DNA from: Candidatus Aenigmatarchaeota archaeon
GTDB lineage: Archaea; Aenigmatarchaeota; Aenigmatarchaeia; GW2011-AR5
Direction: 5' to 3'
Assembly (NCBI GenBank): GCA_016202875.1
Contig: JACQNX010000085.1
Coordinates: 1-7,909 of the forward strand
Length of the DNA: 7,909 nucleotides
The stretch's first letter is position 1; each line of letters begins with the position of its first letter. Below, piece by piece: positions 5,320-7,909 of this stretch. Below the pieces are notes generated by a model. The model had not been told where the DNA came from, ran no database searches, and saw only the letters and a list, made by a program, of their open reading frames with translations. The position numbers were made by a program, and so were the translations under genes.

Positions 5320-5660
5320 GAAGAAAGACAAGCAGAATGAGGAAAAGGACAATAAAAAGAAACCCAGAGAAGGGCATAGCGTTCCTGACACAGGTCATTA
5401 TCCCTATCCTGAAAGAGTACGATGTAAAGAAAGCAGGAATATTCGGGTCCGTTGCAAGAGGCGAGGCAAAGAAGAACAGTGACATCGATCTCCTAATAGA
5501 ATTCAGTGGTCGGAAAAGCCTTCTTGATTTGGTGGGATTAAAGCTCGATCTTGAAGAGCGACTCAAGAAGAGGGTGGACATTGCTGAATATGGTGCGCTC
5601 CATCCGTTGCTGAAAGAAAGGATACTGAAAGAAGAAGTGAGGATCTATGAAGAGAGATGA
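5316..5660 (+). CDS. mntA: MNT family nucleotidyltransferase (MntA-like antitoxin)
   Basis: A 114-residue protein starting in an ATGA overlap with the upstream gene. The first 19 residues are unusually basic (MRRKTSRMRKRTIKR) and not typical of the family; ATG 5337 (M8) is an alternative start. The core is complete: AGIFGSVARGEAKKNSDIDLLIEF gives GS-x10-DxD (G44, S45, D56, D58), KKRVDIAEYGAL supplies D88, and the ending LHPLLKERILKEEVRIYEE is the standard MNT tail. Such proteins are the antitoxins of HEPN toxins (HepT, DUF86) and in studied systems transfer AMP groups to the toxin. The expected partner starts immediately downstream with a 14-base overlap but is cut down to 32 codons, so this MNT is probably orphaned here, unless it acts on the HEPN at 1873 or one elsewhere. 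The gene symbol is by family resemblance only. Confidence 0.88.
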   Translation: MRRKTSRMRKRTIKRNPEKGIAFLTQVIIPILKEYDVKKAGIFGSVARGEAKKNSDIDLLIEFSGRKSLLDLVGLKLDLEERLKKRVDIAEYGALHPLLKERILKEEVRIYEER

Positions 5661-5745
5661 GACCGTACTTTTGAAGGACATTTTAGAGTGCATTGAAAAC
5701 ATAGCGATAAGACAAATCATGAAAGAAGAAGTGATAATGTTATGA
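5647..5745 (+). pseudogene. Truncated HepT (DUF86 HEPN) N-terminus
   Basis: ATG 5647 opens a 32-codon frame overlapping the MNT gene by 14 bases and ending at TGA 5743-5745. Its first 19 residues, MKRDETVLLKDILECIENI, match the conserved start of HepT/DUF86 toxins (MkRD...yL.DIle.Ie.I). After that the sequence (AIRQIMKEEVIML) leaves the family, and the remaining ~90 residues with the RX4-6H active site are missing. Position and overlap are exactly those of HepT after MntA, so I read this as a deleted toxin gene. It might still be translated as a short peptide, and its end overlaps the next start (ATGA at 5742-5745), which could keep downstream translation coupled. Confidence 0.68.
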
Positions 5746-7909
5746 TTACAAAAATAAAAACAAAAGATAAAACAACAAATGAAACAATCTTCATCTTGTT
5801 CATCCTAATCACTTTCCTCTCTTTCTCTGTGACTGCAAATGCCCAGACTACGCAGCGCTGCCGGGGGAACGAGATCTGCGAGGTCAGCGTACAGGGAGGG
5901 CAGCTTGTTTACGACAACTGCCAGTCATGCGGGACCAATATCGTGTCGTGCCCGAATGATGTCAGGCCTGTGGTAGTTGACAGGGTGTGCAGGAATGTCG
6001 GCGTTGCTGGTGCGCAGTGCGCTGACGGACAGGCAAAATGCTCTGGCACAGGACTGGCAGATCCCAACAAGGTCTTGAAGTTCACTGTCTATATTCCGAA
6101 AAGCTTGATAGTGAGCGCTGTGCCTGAGGCCAGGGCGAACATCGCGGGACGGAAAAGCGATTACAAAATAACCATAGAGAACAAGAATCCGGTGGGGTTG
6201 GATCTTGTTATTGGCGCAGAGGCTGGGCAGGAATGGAAAACAGAATTCCCTGCAACACTGCAGCTGGGCGCAAAATCAAAAAAGGACTTCACACTAAAAG
6301 TTACTTCGCCAGAGGGCACGCCAGACAGTGACTACTCTGTTCTTGTGACTGCATTCGGGTTCCAGAGCGATGACAACAATGTTGTTTTCAACGGGCAGAA
6401 GACAGTGACATACCAAGTAGCGAGCAGGGCTGCTGCCAGCGTGGCTGTGGAGCCCACAACACAGACAGGCATCCGTGGGGAGAAGCTCGCGTACAATATT
6501 CTTCTGACAAACAATGATCCCAAGGATTTTGATGCGAGCACTGTTGCGCTTTCTGCAAAAGTGCCTGCAAAGTGGACTGCGAATTTTGCGTCGCGGAGCG
6601 TGAGGATCAAGCCCAGCGAGAGCGCAACCGTGAAGCTGGACGTGACATCAGATGAAAATGCAAAACAGGGGCCATATGACATTGAAGTCAATGCGACTGC
6701 TAATGGCTTGGCAAATTATGCAAAGGCGCAGTATATTGTCACCACGTGCGGCGACGGCATGTGCGGGCTTGGTGAGCAGTGTGCACAGGACTGTCCTCTG
6801 GAAACATGGTTCTCCTGCAACGGCAGGTGCGAGCGGCAGACTGATGTGGGCGTAGACTTCTCAGCACAGGTGAAATTTGCATTCACAAACTTTGTGATAT
6901 GCAGCAGGAATTCCACAACAGAGCAGTGCAAGTCTGCTTTTAATGCCAACAGATGCGGCATTGGTAAGAGCTGCCTGTGCGGAAACAGGTTTGATCCAGC
7001 GTGCAGCATGCGGTGCGTGGATAATGATGGCGCGTACTATCTTTCTGCCGGAGAGCTTGGCTCTGCCCAGATAAGGAGAAGCAACGCGAACTACAGCTTT
7101 GAGTGCCCGTTCGTGAACCTGGACGAAATAAAGGGCATGAAGGATGATTTCAATGCCGCAAGGCAGGATTTTGAAAAATCCCGCAGCGGGCTTAAGGAAC
7201 AGCTGAACACCGCGACAAGGGACCAGAAAGAAAACCTGCTGCCATGCTATGACGGCTTGGGAGAGATCATAACAGTACTCAAGGACCATGTCAAGTACAT
7301 TGACGAAGTCATAAAGTTCCCTGCTGTGTCCAACACAACAGAAGCCAGGGCCAAGAGCGCTGATGTCCGCGCAAGTGTTGACGCAACGTATAACTCATTC
7401 TGCAGAGGGGCGACTGGGGCACTGCAGATTGTTTCGTTGGATGTGGGCACTGTGGAGAAAGGCAAGAACGCCAGGGCGAGCATTGTTGTAAAGAATGCGG
7501 GCAATGTCAATTACTATGGATATGTTGCATGCGACTTCACTTCGCCGCAGGGCAAGAAGAACACGACAAACACCACATGCACACCGATGTCCTTTGGCAA
7601 AGAGTACACATTTGATCCAGAAGCACGAGCAGATGCAGAAGGAACATGGAAGGTCCAGTGCAAAACCATCGGCTCCCTGAAGGCGGACTGCAGCTCTGAG
7701 GTGCATGACCAGTCGGGCATAGTGATGTTTGATGTTTTCAGCAGGGACACATTTGTCAGGGATGTGAGCGGAACGTGCACAGCAAGCGGGGCAACATGCA
7801 CTGTGCGGTTAAGCAATAACTTTGCGTGCGCTGGGTGCAGGATAGAGAATAACGAATGCACGAAGAGATCACAAACTAATGATACAACTGTTTTCTCCTG
7901 CCCTAGAGG
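5742..7909 (+). CDS. Large secreted multidomain protein, 3' end outside the window
   Basis: An open frame of at least 722 codons runs from ATG 5742 to the right edge without a stop. ATG overlaps the previous TGA (ATGA), and GTGAT at 5731-5735 is a partial Shine-Dalgarno site. Residues 16-34 (IFILFILITF ... TANA) are a signal peptide, with likely cleavage after A34. Then comes a Cys-bearing stretch (40-101). Two Ig-like domains of NEW3/NPCBM-associated type follow at about 112-225 and 232-334, with the typical NN.P...D, PAKWTANF and I.PSESATVKLDV elements. A Cys-rich segment from 336 opens CGDGMCGLGEQCAQDCP, a motif common in secreted archaeal Cys-rich proteins. Residues 459-555 are helical and coiled-coil-like, and 560-665 look like a CARDB-type beta domain, then more Cys-rich sequence. 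It is probably a surface or adhesion protein; function unknown. Several N-x-T/S sequons would allow N-glycosylation. It shares the export and Cys-rich style of the gene at 2415. Confidence 0.88.
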   Translation, partial: MITKIKTKDKTTNETIFILFILITFLSFSVTANAQTTQRCRGNEICEVSVQGGQLVYDNCQSCGTNIVSCPNDVRPVVVDRVCRNVGVAGAQCADGQAKCSGTGLADPNKVLKFTVYIPKSLIVSAVPEARANIAGRKSDYKITIENKNPVGLDLVIGAEAGQEWKTEFPATLQLGAKSKKDFTLKVTSPEGTPDSDYSVLVTAFGFQSDDNNVVFNGQKTVTYQVASRAAASVAVEPTTQTGIRGEKLAYNILLTNNDPKDFDASTVALSAKVPAKWTANFASRSVRIKPSESATVKLDVTSDENAKQGPYDIEVNATANGLANYAKAQYIVTTCGDGMCGLGEQCAQDCPLETWFSCNGRCERQTDVGVDFSAQVKFAFTNFVICSRNSTTEQCKSAFNANRCGIGKSCLCGNRFDPACSMRCVDNDGAYYLSAGELGSAQIRRSNANYSFECPFVNLDEIKGMKDDFNAARQDFEKSRSGLKEQLNTATRDQKENLLPCYDGLGEIITVLKDHVKYIDEVIKFPAVSNTTEARAKSADVRASVDATYNSFCRGATGALQIVSLDVGTVEKGKNARASIVVKNAGNVNYYGYVACDFTSPQGKKNTTNTTCTPMSFGKEYTFDPEARADAEGTWKVQCKTIGSLKADCSSEVHDQSGIVMFDVFSRDTFVRDVSGTCTASGATCTVRLSNNFACAGCRIENNECTKRSQTNDTTVFSCPR

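Noticed and set aside
6332..7861. Several - strand open frames of 60-142 codons across the last gene, plus short + frames at 6652 and 7495
   Set aside because: The continuous + frame from 5742 with signal peptide and Ig-like domains explains the region. The others are shadows in GC-richer DNA with few stops.
1..7909. CRISPR array, tRNA, rRNA, insertion sequence or transposase
   Set aside because: No regularly spaced long repeats, cloverleaf, rRNA-like stretches, terminal inverted repeats or transposase motifs were found on reading both strands.
1..7909. TGA recoded as Trp or Gly
   Set aside because: TGA ends genes at 189, 401, 4830, 5317 and 5658 at proper domain ends and in ATGA overlaps, and no conserved position is occupied by in-frame TGA.

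Overview
The window looks archaeal, most likely from a small-genome DPANN-type lineage; I cannot place it further. The grounds are leaderless TATA-box starts, GGTGA-type Shine-Dalgarno sites matching the archaeal 16S tail, ATGA and TAATG gene overlaps, many minimal nucleotidyltransferase (MNT)/HEPN gene pairs, and two long secreted Cys-rich proteins, one with a CGDGxCxxGExC motif. TGA ends several genes, so a recoded genetic code is not needed. Every supported gene is on the + strand.

Bases 1-2403 are AT-rich and hold small toxin-antitoxin-like pairs: (i) the tail of a probable BECR-fold nuclease and a DUF2283 protein; (ii) an AbiEii/DUF6036-like nucleotidyltransferase and a 69-residue partner overlapping by 8 bases; (iii) a winged-HTH MNT protein and a HEPN protein overlapping by 1 base, with a tandem 20-bp palindromic operator across the promoter and start codon; (iv) a fragment holding only the C-terminal tail of another MNT protein.

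Bases 2415-4832 encode an 805-residue secreted or membrane-bound Cys-rich protein with duplicated Cys modules, a hydrophobic insert and Gly/Thr linkers. A compact MNT/HEPN block follows: a half-HEPN fused to an MNT domain (4837-5319), a classical MNT (5316-5660) and a truncated HepT/DUF86 reading frame (5647-5745). The last gene starts at 5742 by ATGA overlap and runs off the end of the window. It encodes at least 722 residues of a secreted protein with Ig-like domains, a Cys-rich region and a helical region. It has no stop codon inside the window, so a search for complete ORFs would miss it.

The genes from 2415 to 7909 are spaced or overlapped as one translationally coupled operon. Toxin-antitoxin genes, partly decayed, therefore sit between two surface-protein genes. 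The first four cassettes look like independent units, at least two with their own leaderless promoter. Three fragments (MNT tail, half HEPN, HepT N-terminus) suggest repeated gain and decay of MNT/HEPN modules here.
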